A stretch of 64,000 bases of DNA from Tubulanus polymorphus (GCF_964204645.1 NC_134029.1:16324450-16388449), one strand, 5' to 3'; numbered from the stretch's first letter, positions 1-11,655 are shown. A program made the numbers and translations. Notes: generated by a model from the letters alone, not told the origin.

Positions 1-381
1 TGTACTCTCTACACAGTCCCGTGGACACTATGTTCCCGTCTCGACCCTTCAAACTTGTCTGTACTCTCTACACTGTCCCATGGACACTATGTTCCCGTCT
101 CGACCCTTCAAATCTGTCTGTACTCTCTACATAGTCCCGTGGACGCTATGTTCCCGTCTCGACCCTTCAAAACTGTCTCTACTCTCCACAATCCCGTGGA
201 CGCTATGTTCCCGTCTCGACCCTTCACTCCTGTCTCTACTCTCTACACAGTCCCGTGGACACTATGTTCCCGTCTCGACCCTTTAAAACTGTCTTTACCC
301 TCTACACAGTTTCGTGGACACCATGTTCCTGTCTCGACCCGTCACATCTGTCTCTACTCTCTAGACAGTCCCGTGGTTTAA
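1..381. repeat. 59-bp minisatellite
   Basis: About six and a half head-to-tail copies of a 59-bp unit. Each has a CTCTCTACACAGTCCCGTGG segment followed by a TTCCCGTCTCGACCCTTC segment. Copies begin near 1, 60, 119 and 178, with small indels later. Repetition keeps one plus-strand frame open (55-381), but the reading frame simply repeats and is not evidence of a gene. The array continues beyond the left edge of the window. Confidence 0.9.
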
Positions 382-900
382 TGTAGAATGCAGATAATTG
401 AAAATATCAAATGCACTTTTTCAGACTAGACGACGCAGCAGTTTTTTCTATGAATTGCCACAGTCAGCTGCTAAATATTGTATTTGTAAAAAAATCGACA
501 CAGGAGGGTTAGTGTATCATGATTACATACATAGCTCTAATAAGATTATTATAATTCTGAATTACATTAGATATTTGATATTTTGTAGCTTATACATCGC
601 ATGCGAAATGTGCGTCAGCAGTAAAAGAATGGTACTTGGAAAAAACAAATGACCAGTTCCACAGTTATTTAGCCCTTTAGTTGATTTGAATTGTATTAAA
701 AGTAGAATCAAATTTTAACTGGAAACCCTGTAACTGGATCTAGGTTCCTATAAATCATACTTTTTATACGTATTTACCTTTGCAGCTTATCCTAGATTAT
801 TGTATTTTTGTATCAAACGTTGAAAAGGATCTATGTAGTGAATCTTCTATTTCGAAGTAATTAATTATTTATGCCATGCATCAATCAAAATTTGATATCC
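382..900. other. AT-rich stretch without a recognised gene
   Basis: Unique AT-rich DNA between the minisatellite and the first candidate exon. One 84-codon open frame at 398-652 shows no recognisable domain. I see no repeat, RNA gene or promoter here that I can support. Confidence 0.5.
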
Positions 901-907
901 AATATTT

Positions 908-946
908 CAGAAAATAATTCGGGGGCTTGCAGCAACAAGAGCTCGT
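908..946 (+). CDS. Candidate short host exon
   Basis: A 39-base open segment preceded by a good acceptor (ATATTTCAG) and followed by a GT donor. It would read KIIRGLAATRARQ. The next candidate exon, from about 1025, is open in a compatible phase, so the two may be spliced together. Evidence is splice-signal context only; no family is recognised. Confidence 0.3.
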
Positions 947-1024
947 CAGGTTTGTTATTTACAATATATGCGTTAATGTTGTGTTAAGTCCATGATAAAT
1001 GAAAAATGGCACACTTTGTTTTAG

Positions 1025-1100
1025 GTTCCAGTTTGCAGATTAAAAGATGTCAGTGAGTTAGGTGGAAAACGGAAGATCTTTTGTTTCTGTTCAAATAAAT
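1025..1100 (+). CDS. Candidate host exon with a Cys-rich end
   Basis: Open segment between TTGTTTTAG and a GTGAGT donor. It reads VPVCRLKDVSELGG and then a segment ending FCFCSNK. The FCFCS string resembles FCYCS in the PHD-like exon just downstream, so this may be a duplicated or alternative exon of the same gene. Splicing cannot be shown without transcript data. Confidence 0.35.
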
Positions 1101-1140
1101 GGTGAGTTTCGCATGCAGTTAAATCTTCGCTCCCATCAGG

Positions 1141-1333
1141 TATGGTGGGTTTGTAAAGGACACCAAAAATCTTTTTGTTATTGTAGTAAGAAAGTGATAG
1201 TTTGCAATGGATTTAATTGCAACTGGGCCATACACCCAGAGTGTATAGGTGGAAATTCGGATGACTACACGTTCAATAATTCTTACCGTTGTCCCATGTG
1301 CCAAATTGAGAAGTTGCGAAGAACATGGGAGGT
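1141..1333 (+). CDS. Exon encoding a PHD-like zinc finger
   Basis: The frame contains the ordered zinc ligands of a PHD finger: Cys-x-Cys (FCYCSKK), Cys-x4-Cys (CNGFNC), His-x2-Cys (HPEC) and Cys-x2-Cys (CPMC). The CxC first pair and the HPECIG block resemble ING-type PHD fingers, which bind histone H3 tails in chromatin complexes. The exon would run from an acceptor at CCCATCAG to a GTAATT donor after TGGGAG. The open frame continues to 1376 in the intron. Neighbouring candidate exons lie on both sides. The PHD call comes from ligand spacing; which gene it belongs to is unknown. Confidence 0.55.
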
Positions 1334-1625
1334 AATTCAAGTTTTTTTGACTAATCGGCTTTTGTGTTCTTGTTGATTTTATTCGATGGGCCACGCAAAA
1401 CAGATTTCAGTGCCAGTTGAATTTGTTTGCTTTTTGCTATTTCTTGAATAATATCGAATTTTAGGATGCATTGTTTAAAGATGGAAATGAGAAAAAAATG
1501 TATCTGTTGCAAAGAACTTGAGATAAGGTGGGTGTAGGATATGAGAGTTAGTGAGCAAAACTTCATCACTCACCACCCCATGTGCAAATACATGTATATT
1601 TATTTTTTAAGGTTTCCTGACTAGG

Positions 1626-1730
1626 TGATCTGTGGGGCGTGTTTTCAGAAAATTGAACCAGACACTTCAGAAAACGATGATGGTCGCCAAGTCCCTCTCA
1701 AGTATTTATTGGAAAAACGGCGCGCAATTG
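1626..1730 (+). CDS. Candidate host exon with a CxxC pair
   Basis: Open segment after CTGACTAG and before a GTAAGAA donor. It reads VICGACFQKIEP and ends near LLEKRRAI. A small segment at about 1465-1530, also behind a TTTTAG acceptor, reads CICCKEL in one frame, so the two could form a zinc-binding pair. I could not find a join that keeps both frames, so the structure is unresolved. Confidence 0.3.
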
Positions 1731-2175
1731 TAAGAATTTTATTTTCAACTTGCGTAAAGCATGCTACTCAAGTTGCAAATAGATCTCACGTCAGTTTCAT
1801 ATATATCCTATAAAAGGCAAAAGAGCCTTGGTGGCTTTCAGCTTAATCTTGCCAACGACGGATTGATTGTAAATGTGCCCATGTGCATCTATTTTGATGT
1901 ACAGTATTTTCATTTTTTTACAACTTGATGACCTCAACCGATATATAACAAATACATCGACTCAAGAACAGTGTTTGTAAGCTTTGATTTATATTCTGCT
2001 TGCAATTGTGACTTACAGTTTTAATTGCTCTTAAGATGAAAGCATACTATATGTACGGTACGGCAGTACTTGTAAATGCTGAAATCCATCCGAAAATATC
2101 AAATATTCAAAGTTACATCGCACACGACATTTTGTATAGGCCCACTTTGAATTCGATTTTATCAATATTTTCCAG

Positions 2176-2315
2176 GCTTGTCCAAAAATATATACGTCAT
2201 CTGAACCACTATCAAGCAAAGGACACGGTGTAATGGGTATTCGTCGAAGTGTTCTAAACTTCATCTATGTTTGGGCCACGCAAGCAATATGCAAAAAGAT
2301 TTATCTACACCCAAG
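2176..2315 (+). CDS. Candidate host exon
   Basis: A 140-base segment between an acceptor (ATATTTTCCAG) and a GTACGG donor, open throughout in one frame. It reads ACPKIYTSSEPL, then VMGIRRSVLNFIYVW, and ends at a Cys-Lys-Lys stretch. No known domain is recognised. It lies in the same strand and region as the PHD-like exon and may be part of that gene. Confidence 0.4.
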
Positions 2316-2604
2316 GTACGGTACACCAAGAATATGATTCGCTGCACCATTACAAAAGATCACTATCATGATTTGATATCAATGATTTGTTGCTATTTCA
2401 ATTTCCTTTTTAAGTATGTATATACAGTACCAACCGGTTTTACGCATTCAATTCATGGCACCACCGAATAAAATCATATCGTACATTCTGAAAGACTGGA
2501 TAAGGTAAGGTCGAGTCCATTACGTAAAACCTCACTTGCTCTTACAATATGCGTTTCATGCATATACTATAATCAACAGTTTTTTCATGTCGTTACATTT
2601 TTAG

Positions 2605-2798
2605 TGGACACAGGTTTATTGAAACCAAAGATGGAGGCTGTGTGTTATCTTGTATCAAGATATTTCGATATAAGTTATGATTTGTCATTCACGATTTGTC
2701 GGGCTACAACAGGCAGAAATGATAAAGAAATTCAGATGAGAATGAAAGCCTTTCGTATTGAAGACCACGGGATTCAGCCAAGGAACAGTGGAGCCTAG
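2605..2798 (+). CDS. Candidate terminal host exon
   Basis: Open segment after an acceptor (ACATTTTTAG) ending in a TAG stop at 2796-2798. It reads DTGLLKPKMEAVCYLVSR and finishes IQPRNSGA. A consensus AATAAA lies about 240 bases downstream, so this fits a last coding exon with a short 3' UTR. No domain is recognised. Confidence 0.4.
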
Positions 2799-3039
2799 TT
2801 ATACTTCTGATATACCGATTTATCGGTTATCAAAAACCTAGAATTTCGGCCAATATGACAATTGTCGGTTGTAATAATTTGGTTCCTTGCGTTCATTTAA
2901 ATGAGTTTGCATTGTCAAATGTGTTTAGTACATACTTATTCCTGAGAATTGCACTAAATTTGTAGAAATTTGCCTTGTGTAGATATATCAATATTCAGTC
3001 TGTCAGCATCGATTTTGTAGATTTTTCATGATTTTAATC

Positions 3040-3045
3040 AATAAA
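3040..3045 (+). promoter_or_regulatory. Polyadenylation signal AATAAA
   Basis: Consensus AATAAA downstream of the candidate terminal exon. A hexamer alone is weak; its position after a plausible stop codon is what supports it. Confidence 0.4.
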
Positions 3046-3110
3046 TATTTGACCACCTGTAATATTCATTTCCATTTTTTAAAAAGGTTCGTCCCACTGA
3101 CTGGAAATAT

Positions 3111-3160
3111 TACAAACCAAATATAGCTGCAAAGCAGCGATGACGGGTTTTCTGTAAAGC
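3111..3160 (+). repeat. Solitary left-end motif of the array repeat
   Basis: Contains ATAGCTGCAAAGCAGCGAT and GACGGGTTTTCTG. The same block closes each L module at about 6520, 11630, 19975, 30422 and 53570. AGCTGC-AAA-GCAGC is a short hairpin. Here it occurs alone, so it is likely the end of a dispersed repeat family rather than something specific to the array. Confidence 0.6.
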
Positions 3161-3727
3161 CATTCAGAATGATGGGAATTGTAGTAAATTGAAATATCGA
3201 TACATAGAATAAAAAGCATTGACAGATTCGAACCTAATATGCAACCACTGTGTAAACGTCAAATATGATTCAGCTTTGAAACTGAACATACGCGGATGTA
3301 CAATCACAAATATTAATATATTTGACCAGGCATTTATTTTGGCATTCAAACATCATGATACTGTATTATCACTATCCTTAAAAATGGATCTGTCCTATTA
3401 AGAACTCATCTTAAGCACATGCTGAGCCGATAGATTGATTGAATTCACAGATAAGAACGTATTATGATTTAGAATAGATTTAAGAAGTTAATGTTTTTAT
3501 TGAAATATTTAAATAAATACATATATTGTAGTGTAGATTCAATCAATAAATTATAAATTGATTTGGTCTGGGTTTCCGGCTGATGTTGATTTTGGCGTTT
3601 ATGGATTACAAATTCTATAGTGATAAACAATTGATACCTGCAACATGTGTGTAAATCAAACCTATTCCACAAGTTGCGTGTGTTTCCTAATAAACGGGAG
3701 AGTCACTCTTGATCTGAGTTATTAGAA

Positions 3728-4262
3728 CTAGGGGTCCAGGGACACCATGCCCACTTGGGAAGTGGTTCCAAATGCTCAACAATCTAACAATTCAGGTATC
3801 AAAGGTATAAAACATCCCTTTTCAAAGAATACCCATCACAAACTGCAATGAGAAATGGCAAACTCAGAATTCAGGCCAAAATTGACATTTTTGGACACTA
3901 AAAAAGGTCATAGGACGGTCATCTTGAGTCCATATCCCAATTTTTGTTATGCTGATGGGCCCAGGGGGCATTCACATATATCCGAAAGATCAAGGTAATT
4001 GATCAAAGCATCTTCAAAATTTCCCTCAAAAAGTTCAAAAATGTGTAAAAAGTGTTGATTTTGGCGAATAACAATGGCTGCCAGTCGGCCATCTTGATTC
4101 TGACAGCCAGTTTTTGGGCTGAAGATGTGTCTAGGGTAGATACATGTGTAACCCAAATATCAAGACATTACATTGAAGCGTCTTTAAAACTTCCTAAAAT
4201 AACTGATTTCGAAAAGTGAACGCGATAGCCCGCTGGGACTAAAGTCCCAAGTGGGCTAAAAA
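3728..4262 (+). mobile_element. Short copy of the hairpin-ended repeat element
   Basis: Begins CTAGGGGTCCAGGGACACC and ends in the near-palindrome CTGGGACTAAAGTCCCAAG. The start carries CCCACTTGGGA and the end carries its inverse, so the element has short inverted termini and a terminal hairpin. This copy lacks the inner 155-bp repeats of the copies at 7.1, 20.7 and 31.1 kb and is probably the basic form. It has no coding capacity. A terminal hairpin followed by GGGCTAA could suggest a Helitron-like 3' end, but a TIR element fits as well. Confidence 0.6.
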
Positions 4263-5099
4263 TAATGTTCATTTAGTTATAGAAATTCATTGCCTTTTTG
4301 GAGTTTCTGTAATAATATTTGTTCTGCCCTAATTTTTATTACTGTATGAACCAATGATATGCTTTGTAAATATGATGTAATAAAATAAATTTGAATTAAA
4401 TTTGAACATGAGAATCAAGCATAACTTGTGTTTTTTCAACTTGTCTTACTTGTCTTTTGTTAACAGTTCCAGAGTTTCAATTACAATCAAATCCAAATTG
4501 GCTAAAAAGTACATAGGACTAAATGAAATGAACCGTTAGTTAGGCCTACTGCAAACCTATTCCAGTGTTATGTCGATCGTGTTGAATCACATTCCTTGAG
4601 TTAAAAGAATCAGATCTTCTATGGTACAACATCGGTAGAAGAGAGATATCTTGGTGTTGACGGTCCTTGACCATCTAACTTCATGCGTTTGACATTGGAA
4701 TCAGCATCATACCCATTTGAACTGCAAAATATTCATACAACATGAAAACCTACAGTACATGTATACAGTAATCAAACTTTCACCGATGTTGGATATTTGA
4801 ATGAACATTAGGTTTATTTCAGTATTCTAAAGCAGGAAATAATAAGCCCAATCAATAGGCCCTATTCCCAGTACCGTAGTATACCTAGTACCGTACACTT
4901 ATCAGTCAAGAATGGAGAAATCGGTATACCAAACCTACGAACAGCAAAATGTACAGGCCTACAATGATTTCTGGTATACAAGCCGTGACCACATTGACTA
5001 TTAATGTCAGCAGGTCAGAGAAGGCCTGGCCAAATTTAATCGCATGGCTCAAATCAATTTGCCTTTCTGCGTGTGAATACTTCACTGTATTGTGGGATC
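4263..5099. other. Host intergenic DNA
   Basis: AT-rich unique sequence with scattered GTACCGTA and AGGCCTA words. No convincing exon, RNA gene or repeat boundary is seen. Confidence 0.4.
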
Positions 5100-5251
5100 A
5101 TTCATTTATTACGTACGCATTAGGGGAGGGGGAGGGGTCAGGGCAATTACGTACTGTAATGCTTAATGTACATGAAAAAATGGCAGATTTTGCGTACAGA
5201 GGGAGAGGGGGGTTGAAATAATCAAATTTTATGCGTACGTAATAAATGAAT
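5100..5251. mobile_element. 152-bp MITE with GTACG-containing ends
   Basis: The left end ATTCATTTATTACGTACGCA is matched by its exact reverse complement at 5231-5251. The interior is purine-rich (GGGGAGGGGGAGGGG) with no coding capacity. Short size and perfect 20-bp inverted ends are typical of a MITE. The mobilising transposase is not in this window. Confidence 0.85.
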
Positions 5252-5469
5252 ATTCCTGTTTTAAAAATAGGCCTATCGAGTGAATTAGTACATAGACTGA
5301 ATTAGACTTTAGGCTAGTCCTGGCCAAATCATATCCATGTTATAATTGCACCAGTTATAGTAACATCATTGTAGGAGGATGACCGCCGACGAAAGGGAAA
5401 AAGTTGTGTTTGTAGTACATAGGCATGGTAGGCTTGTCGTACTCACTTAATACCCGGTACTTAAAACAC

Positions 5470-5803
5470 TGTTGTTACCTGTACGTGACTGTACGGTGAT
5501 TTCTACAGGTTAGCCGTATGTGAGTACGTTGACGCTCAGACTTGCAATATTGGGATTCGAAACCAAACGAAAAAAAAATCCAGTTGCAGTCCAGTGATTT
5601 ACCCACATTGCCACAGAACGTAACTGCAGGGTAGATGAAATTTGATTTACAAATTGCCTAGCCTCACCTAACCCAAACTCTATTCTTTCACGCCTGCACG
5701 TTTGCAGATTATAGGAACTAACTTACGGCCTTTTTAGGGAACTCACGTACGGTTAACCTGTGGATATCACCGTACAGTCACTGGCACGTACGGGTAACAA
5801 CTT
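5470..5803. mobile_element. Degenerate inverted-repeat element
   Basis: The left arm (about 5470-5528) has GTGACTGTACGGTGAT and ACAGGTTA. The right arm (about 5741-5803) has the reverse complement with scattered mismatches. The arms enclose about 210 bases that include an A-run and show no coding capacity. This fits a decayed MITE. Confidence 0.65.
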
Positions 5804-6289
5804 CGTACTTGAAAAATGGTAATTGGCGGTAAAAGTGCAGATCTGCATTTATTCGCAGTACGCACCAACCGGCACAGGCCTAACTGTTTGTCAACTGTGT
5901 GTACCGTAGTAGGCTATCGATAATCACCTGATACTTTTCTGTCGTTTGTTTTCTCTTTCTCTGAGACGAACGCAATTCTAGTAGCCCTCGGCGACTCAAC
6001 GACCTTGATTTAAACTTGATCAATTCAAAATCTGTTTATTGACGCTTTTGGTTACATGAACTGATCAGCAATATACTTAAATGAAATAACCGGAATAACA
6101 AGAAATCAAAAATATTTAAGTGGTAACAAACAAATGCCCGTAAACCTGTCAGACACGCGAACGCCGGACTCGTAAACTCTTGGACTCGGACCCGCTGAGC
6201 AATAAATTCATAAAATTGACTTTGAAATTGATTGTGGAGAAGAGAGTGAATAATTCGATAGCTCTTCCTCATAAAGAAGAGAGAAATTT

Positions 6290-6545
6290 CGGAAAGAAAA
6301 CACAACATGGCTACTAATTGAACAGGGCAAAATTTCCGATGTTTACGGCTCGACAGTGCCTTTATAACGTGGATTTATCAAAATTCCCATGCAATATCTG
6401 GAGATTGAAGTGAGCTGAAGGATATCATACGGATTGTTTCGGCGACAGCGGTAAGGTAAGGAAGCCTTTACACTTTTAACAAAAACTATGTGGAAAAGGG
6501 AAAAAAAATAATAAATATAGCTGCAAAGCAGCGATAACGGGTTTT
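6290..6545. repeat. L module, partial copy 0
   Basis: Matches only the last quarter of the roughly 1-kb L module, including GATGTTTACGGCTCGACAGT and the closing GCTGCAAAGCAGCGATAACG block. This is the left limit of the composite tandem array. The sequence to its left is not repeated elsewhere in the window. Confidence 0.75.
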
Positions 6546-6573
6546 CTGCACAGTCTTAGAATCCTGTTCAACG

Positions 6574-6830
6574 GTGGATTTCAACAAAGCATTTGATAAG
6601 GCTCAACATCAGCCATTACTAAAGAGGCTATTAGGAAACAGTATCAATGATAGGTCGCCCAAATGGCTCAGCAGTTATCTCTGAACGGAAACTTGTAACC
6701 GAAATCAACGGAACGCCTCATCTTGGAATGATACGGTCTAACTAGTGGAGTCACGCAAGGTAGTATCCTAAGTCGTCTTCTGTTTAATGTCCTGACAAAT
6801 GACATACACAGTAATCCAAAATATACCGGA
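6574..6830 (+). pseudogene. Reverse-transcriptase fragment of a non-LTR element, copy 1
   Basis: The plus frame reads VDFNKAFDKAQHQPLL and, after a stop and frameshift, GVTQGSILSRLLFNVL. These match fingers/palm motifs of LINE-type reverse transcriptases (DFxKAFDxVxH and SGVxQGSxLxPLLF). The catalytic YxDD box and the endonuclease are absent, so it is inert. The same fragment recurs in each composite unit, so it was captured before the unit was amplified. Confidence 0.75.
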
Positions 6831-6888
6831 CCGAGTAAATTTCCAAAACGACCTTACCACACTGTTCGACCAAAAAACTTAATGTTCC

Positions 6889-7131
6889 GACAAAACCACG
6901 GGGACAAAACCAAAATTATGAATTGTCGCGGGTGACAAAACCAAAATATTGAATTGTCACGGGCGACAAAACAAAAATAATGAATTGTCGAGGGCGATAA
7001 AACCAAAATAATGAATTGTCGCGGGCGATAAAACCACAATAATGAATTGTCGCGGGCGTTAAAACCAAAATATTGAATTGTTGCGTGCGACAAAACCAGA
7101 ATAATGAATTGTCGCGGGCGACAAAACCAAA
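6889..7131. repeat. 31-bp satellite, short block S1
   Basis: About eight units of the 31-bp satellite, with the core TTGTCGCGGGCGACAA followed by AACCAAAATAATG. It sits between the reverse-transcriptase fragment and the hairpin-ended element, as in units 2 and 3 (20.3 and 30.8 kb). Confidence 0.9.
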
Positions 7132-8540
7132 CTAGGGGTCCAGGGACACCATACTCACTTGGGAAGTGGTTTCAAATGCTCAACAATCTAACAATTTCAA
7201 TACACAACGCCCTCTAGTGACCATATACAAAAACCAATGACATTGAATCCCACCACAATCATAGAACATGTGAGCAGCTATGATTTTGTAATTGATTGTG
7301 ATAACAAAATATGCCTCGTTACCAATTGATTAAGGAAATACGTTATTCTACTATTCAACGCCCCTGGTGACCATATGCAAAACGCAATTACCTTAAAACT
7401 CACCACAATTGTAGTAATTGTCATGAAATACAACTTTGCAATTGATCATAGTAACAAAATATGCCTAGGTACCAATCTAATAAGGAAATACTAAGCCATT
7501 CTACTATTCAACGCCCCCTGGTGACTATATGGAATAACTAATGTCTTTAAAAACTCACCACAAACATAGACGATGTCATGATCTACAACTTTGCAATGGA
7601 TCATGGTAACAAACTATGCCTAGGTACCAATCTAATAAGGAAAAACTGAGCTTTTCTACTATTCAACGCCGCCTGGTGACTATATGGAATAACTAATGTC
7701 CTTAAAAACTCACCACAATCATAGACGATGTCATGAACTACAACTTCGCAATTGATCATGGTAACAAAATATGCCTTGGTACAAATATAATATAGCAATA
7801 CTAAGTTATTGTATTATTCAACGCCCCCTGATGGCCACATATTAAAACCAATGACCTTGAAACTCACAAAAATCATAGAACACGTTATGGGCTACAACTT
7901 TCCAATTGAATATAGTAACACAATATGCTTAGGTATCGATTTAATGCGGAAAAACTTTTTCCCACCTACGAATGAGTACTGATGACACCAAGATGGCCGC
8001 CAATTGCGTCATAATTTGCTGATCAAAAATACCTGTCCCAGGTATAAAACATCCCTCTCTAAGGAATACCCATCAGCAATTGCAATGAGAAATGGCAAAC
8101 CAGTAGGAAGCTACAGGACCTAGAATTATGGCCAAAATTGACATTTTTGGGCACCAAAAAGGTCATAGGACGGCCATCTTGAGTCAGATCGACCCAATTT
8201 TCTTATGCTGATGGGCCTTTGGTAGATTCAAATATAAACGAAAGATCAAGGTAATTGATCGAAGCGTCTTCAAAATTTCCCACGAAAACTTCGAAAATGT
8301 TTAAAAAGTGCTGATTTTGGCAAACAACAATGGCTGCCAGTCGGCCATCTTGAATCTGACAGGGCCAGTTTTTGGGCTGACGATGTGTCTAGGGTAGATA
8401 CATGTATAAACCAAATATCAAGACATTACCTTGAAGCGTCTTCAAAACTTCTTAAAATAACTGGATTCCGTCTATGGAGGGACGGACGGACGAAAAGTGA
8501 ACACAATAGCCCGCTGGGACTAAAGTCCCAAGTGGACTGA
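7132..8540 (+). mobile_element. Long copy of the hairpin-ended element, with 155-bp repeats
   Basis: Starts with the CTAGGGGTCCAGGGACACC end and closes with CTGGGACTAAAGTCCCAAG. The first half (about 7200-7930) is a tandem array of roughly 155-bp units marked by CAACGCC(C)CCTGGTGAC and GGTAACAAAATATGCC. The second half matches the short copy at 3.7 kb and ends with a GGACGGACGGACG microsatellite. It is non-coding. Confidence 0.75.
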
Positions 8541-8544
8541 AAAA

Positions 8545-10585
8545 GAATTGTCGCGGGCGACAAAACCAAACTAATGAATTGTCGCGGGTGATAAAACCAA
8601 AAATATTGAATTGTCGCAGGCGACAAAACCAAACTAATGAATTGTCGCGGGCGATAAAACCAAACTAATGAATTGTCGCGGGCGATAAAACAAAAATATT
8701 GAATTGTCGTGGGCGATAAAACCAAAATAATGAATTGTCTCGGGCGATAAAACCAAAATAATGAATTGTCGCGGGCGACAAAACCAAAATAATTAATTGT
8801 CGCGGGCGATAAAACCAAAATAATGAATTGTCTCGGGCGACAAAACCAAAATATTGAATTGTCGCGGGCGACAAAACCAAAAAAAGAATTGTCGGGGCGA
8901 CAAAACCAAAATAATGAATTGTCGGGGCGACAAAACCAAAATAATGAATAGTCGCGGGCAATAAAACCAAAATAATGAATTGTCGCGGGCGACAAAACCA
9001 AAATGGTGAATTGTCGCGGGCGACAAAACCAAAATAATGAATTGTCGCGGGCGATAAAACAGTAATAATGAATTGTCGTGGGCGATAAAACCAAAATAAT
9101 GAATTATCGCGGGCGATAAAACCAAAATATTGAATTGTCGCGGGCGATAAAACCAAAATAATGAATTGTCGTGGGCAACAAAACCAAAATATTGAATTGT
9201 CGCGGGCGACAAAAACAAGGTATAAAACCAAAATAATGAATTGTCGCGGGCGTCAAAACCAAAAACAAGAATTGTCGCGGGCGACAAAACCAAAATAATG
9301 AATTGTCGCTGGAGATAAAACCAAAGTAATGAATTGTCACGGGCGATAAAACGAAAATATTGAATTGTCGCGGGCGACGAAACCAAACTAATGAATTGTC
9401 ACGGGCAACAAAACCAAAAAAAGAATTGTCGGGGCGACAAAACCAAAATATTGAATTGTCGCGGGCGATAAAACCAAAATAATGAATTGTCGTGGGCAAC
9501 AAAACCAAAATATTGAATTGTCGCGGGCGACAAAAACAAGGTATAAAACCAAAATAATGAATTGTCGCGGGCGTCAAAACCAAAAACAAGAATTGTCGCG
9601 GGCGACAAAACCAAAATAATGAATTGTCGCTGGAGATAAAACCAAAGTAATGAATTGTCACGGGCGATAAAACCAAAATATTGAATTGTCGCGGGCGACG
9701 AAACCAAACTAATGAATTGTCACGGGCAACAAAACCAAAAAAGAATTGTCGGGGCGACAAAACCAAAATAATGAGTTGTCGCGGGCGATAAAACCAAAAT
9801 AATGAATTATCGTGGGCGATAAAACCAAAATATTGAATTGTCGCGGGCGATGAAACCAAAATAATGATTTGTCGCGGGCAACAAAACCAAAATATTGAAT
9901 TGTCGCGGGCGGCAAAACCAAAAAAAAAATTGTCGCGGGCGACAAAACCAAAATAATGAATTGTCGCTGGAGATAAAACCAAAGTAATGAATTGTCGTGG
10001 GCGTCAAAATCAAAATAATTAATTGTCTCTGGAGATAAAACCAAAGTAATGAATTGTCGTGGGCGATAAAACCAAAATATTGAATTGTCGCGGGCGGCAA
10101 AACCAAAAAAAGAATTGTCGGGGCGACAAAACCAAAATAATGAATTGTCGCGGGCGATAAAACCAAAATAATGAATTGTCGCGGGCGACAAAACCAAAAT
10201 GGTGAATTGTCGCGGGCGACAAAACCAAAATAATGAATTGTCGCGGGCGATAAAACAGTAATAATGAATTGTCGCGGGCGATAAAACCAAAATAATGAAT
10301 TTTCTCACGCGACAAAACCAAAATAATGAATTATCGCGGGCGATAAAACCAAAATGTTGAATTGTCACAGGCGATAAAACCAAAATATTGAATTGTCGCG
10401 GGCGACAAAACCAAAAAAAAAATTGTCGCGGGCGACAAAAACAAAATATAAAACCAAAATAATGAATTGTCGCGGGCGACAAAACCAAAATAATGCATTG
10501 TCGCTGGCGATAAAACCAAAGTAATGAATTGTCGTGGGCGATAAAACCAAAATAATGAATTGTCGCGGGCGACAAAATCAAAATC
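8545..10585. repeat. 31-bp satellite, long block S2
   Basis: About 65 units. Variants include GATAAAACC for GACAAAACC, and ATATTG, ATGGTG, CTAATG or AAAAAG spacers. A higher-order duplication of about 305 bp is visible: the block carrying ACAAAAACAAGGTATAAAAC near 9210 recurs near 9520. None of the three minus-strand frames meets a stop in the consensus, which creates long meaningless open frames. Confidence 0.95.
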
Positions 10586-11655
10586 ATTGTTTTCTTGCGT
10601 TATTTTAGTTTTGTCGTAATGTCGCCCTCATTTGCATATTCGTGTTTTTTTTATCTTATCAGCCACCATACTAAAGCTTTAAGGTCGCGTAAAACTCGAT
10701 AAACACTTCAAGCGACACAGCGAACGATCTCCTTTCCCCCACAGCGAACGCTTACTCCGAATGTCAAGTGTGAGTCCAGCATACGGATAGGAGTGTGTTA
10801 TATACTTGTATTTAGTAAATACCTTGTGGATTTGACAATGATCGGTATGTACTGTAGGAAATATAGAGTATTGATGGTATTGATATAGAGGGCCGCGGCC
10901 GAATAAAGTAATATATTCTTTTATTTTGATACCTCGTCGACATAACAGCTTTTCTCCGCTATATCCCTTCGGCGTGTTTAGTTTAGGCCTACGACTCCCC
11001 GGTACACTTATGATTTATCTTAGTAAAAACACGGTAAATTTGGTAAAGAAAAATAGGTATTGCTAAATTAACTGCTTGACGCCCACAGCCAAATCACTGG
11101 TAGTAATAAATTAATTTGTACTCGATTTGATTCTCAGAATGAGGAGAAACTCGCAGCTGATTCCCGGAACGACGATGTAGTGACACACGTCGATTTGTCG
11201 ATGTTTACGGCTCGACAGTGCTTTTAAAATCTAAAGTAGTAAATTTCCTGTGTATCAGTAATATAATTTGATGAGGAAAATGGGTTACTGTTAAAATTAG
11301 GTTTCAAAAACCGCGACAGAATGTGCAATCTTTCGGTAATGAATTTGTTAATTTATGCTTGAATTGAAAATCGATGTGACAAGAAACGTGCGGTAGATTT
11401 CGGAAAGACGACTTAGAAAAACATGTCGGCTCTTTGAATGGAGCTCAATTTTCGATGTTTACGGCCCGACAGTGCATTTGTAACGTTGATTCTTCAAAAT
11501 TCGCACGGAGTATTTGTAGATCGAACTGAGCTGAATGATATCAGACGGATTGTATCGGCAACAGCGGTAATATAAAAAAAGCCTATGTACTTTTGACAAA
11601 AAATGTGTGGAAAAAAATAATAAATATAGCTGCAAAGCAGCGATAACGGGTTTTC
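10586..11655. repeat. L module, copy 1
   Basis: About 1 kb repeated nearly intact at 18.94, 29.06 and 52.5 kb. It opens with TTTTAGTTTTGTCGT and CCCTCATTTGCATATTCGTG. It then carries GCGACACAGCGAACGATC and two copies of GATGTTTACGG(C/T)(T/C)CGACAG about 250 bases apart, and closes with the GCTGCAAAGCAGC hairpin. It has no convincing coding capacity. It always follows a satellite block, so it defines the start of each composite unit. Confidence 0.85.
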
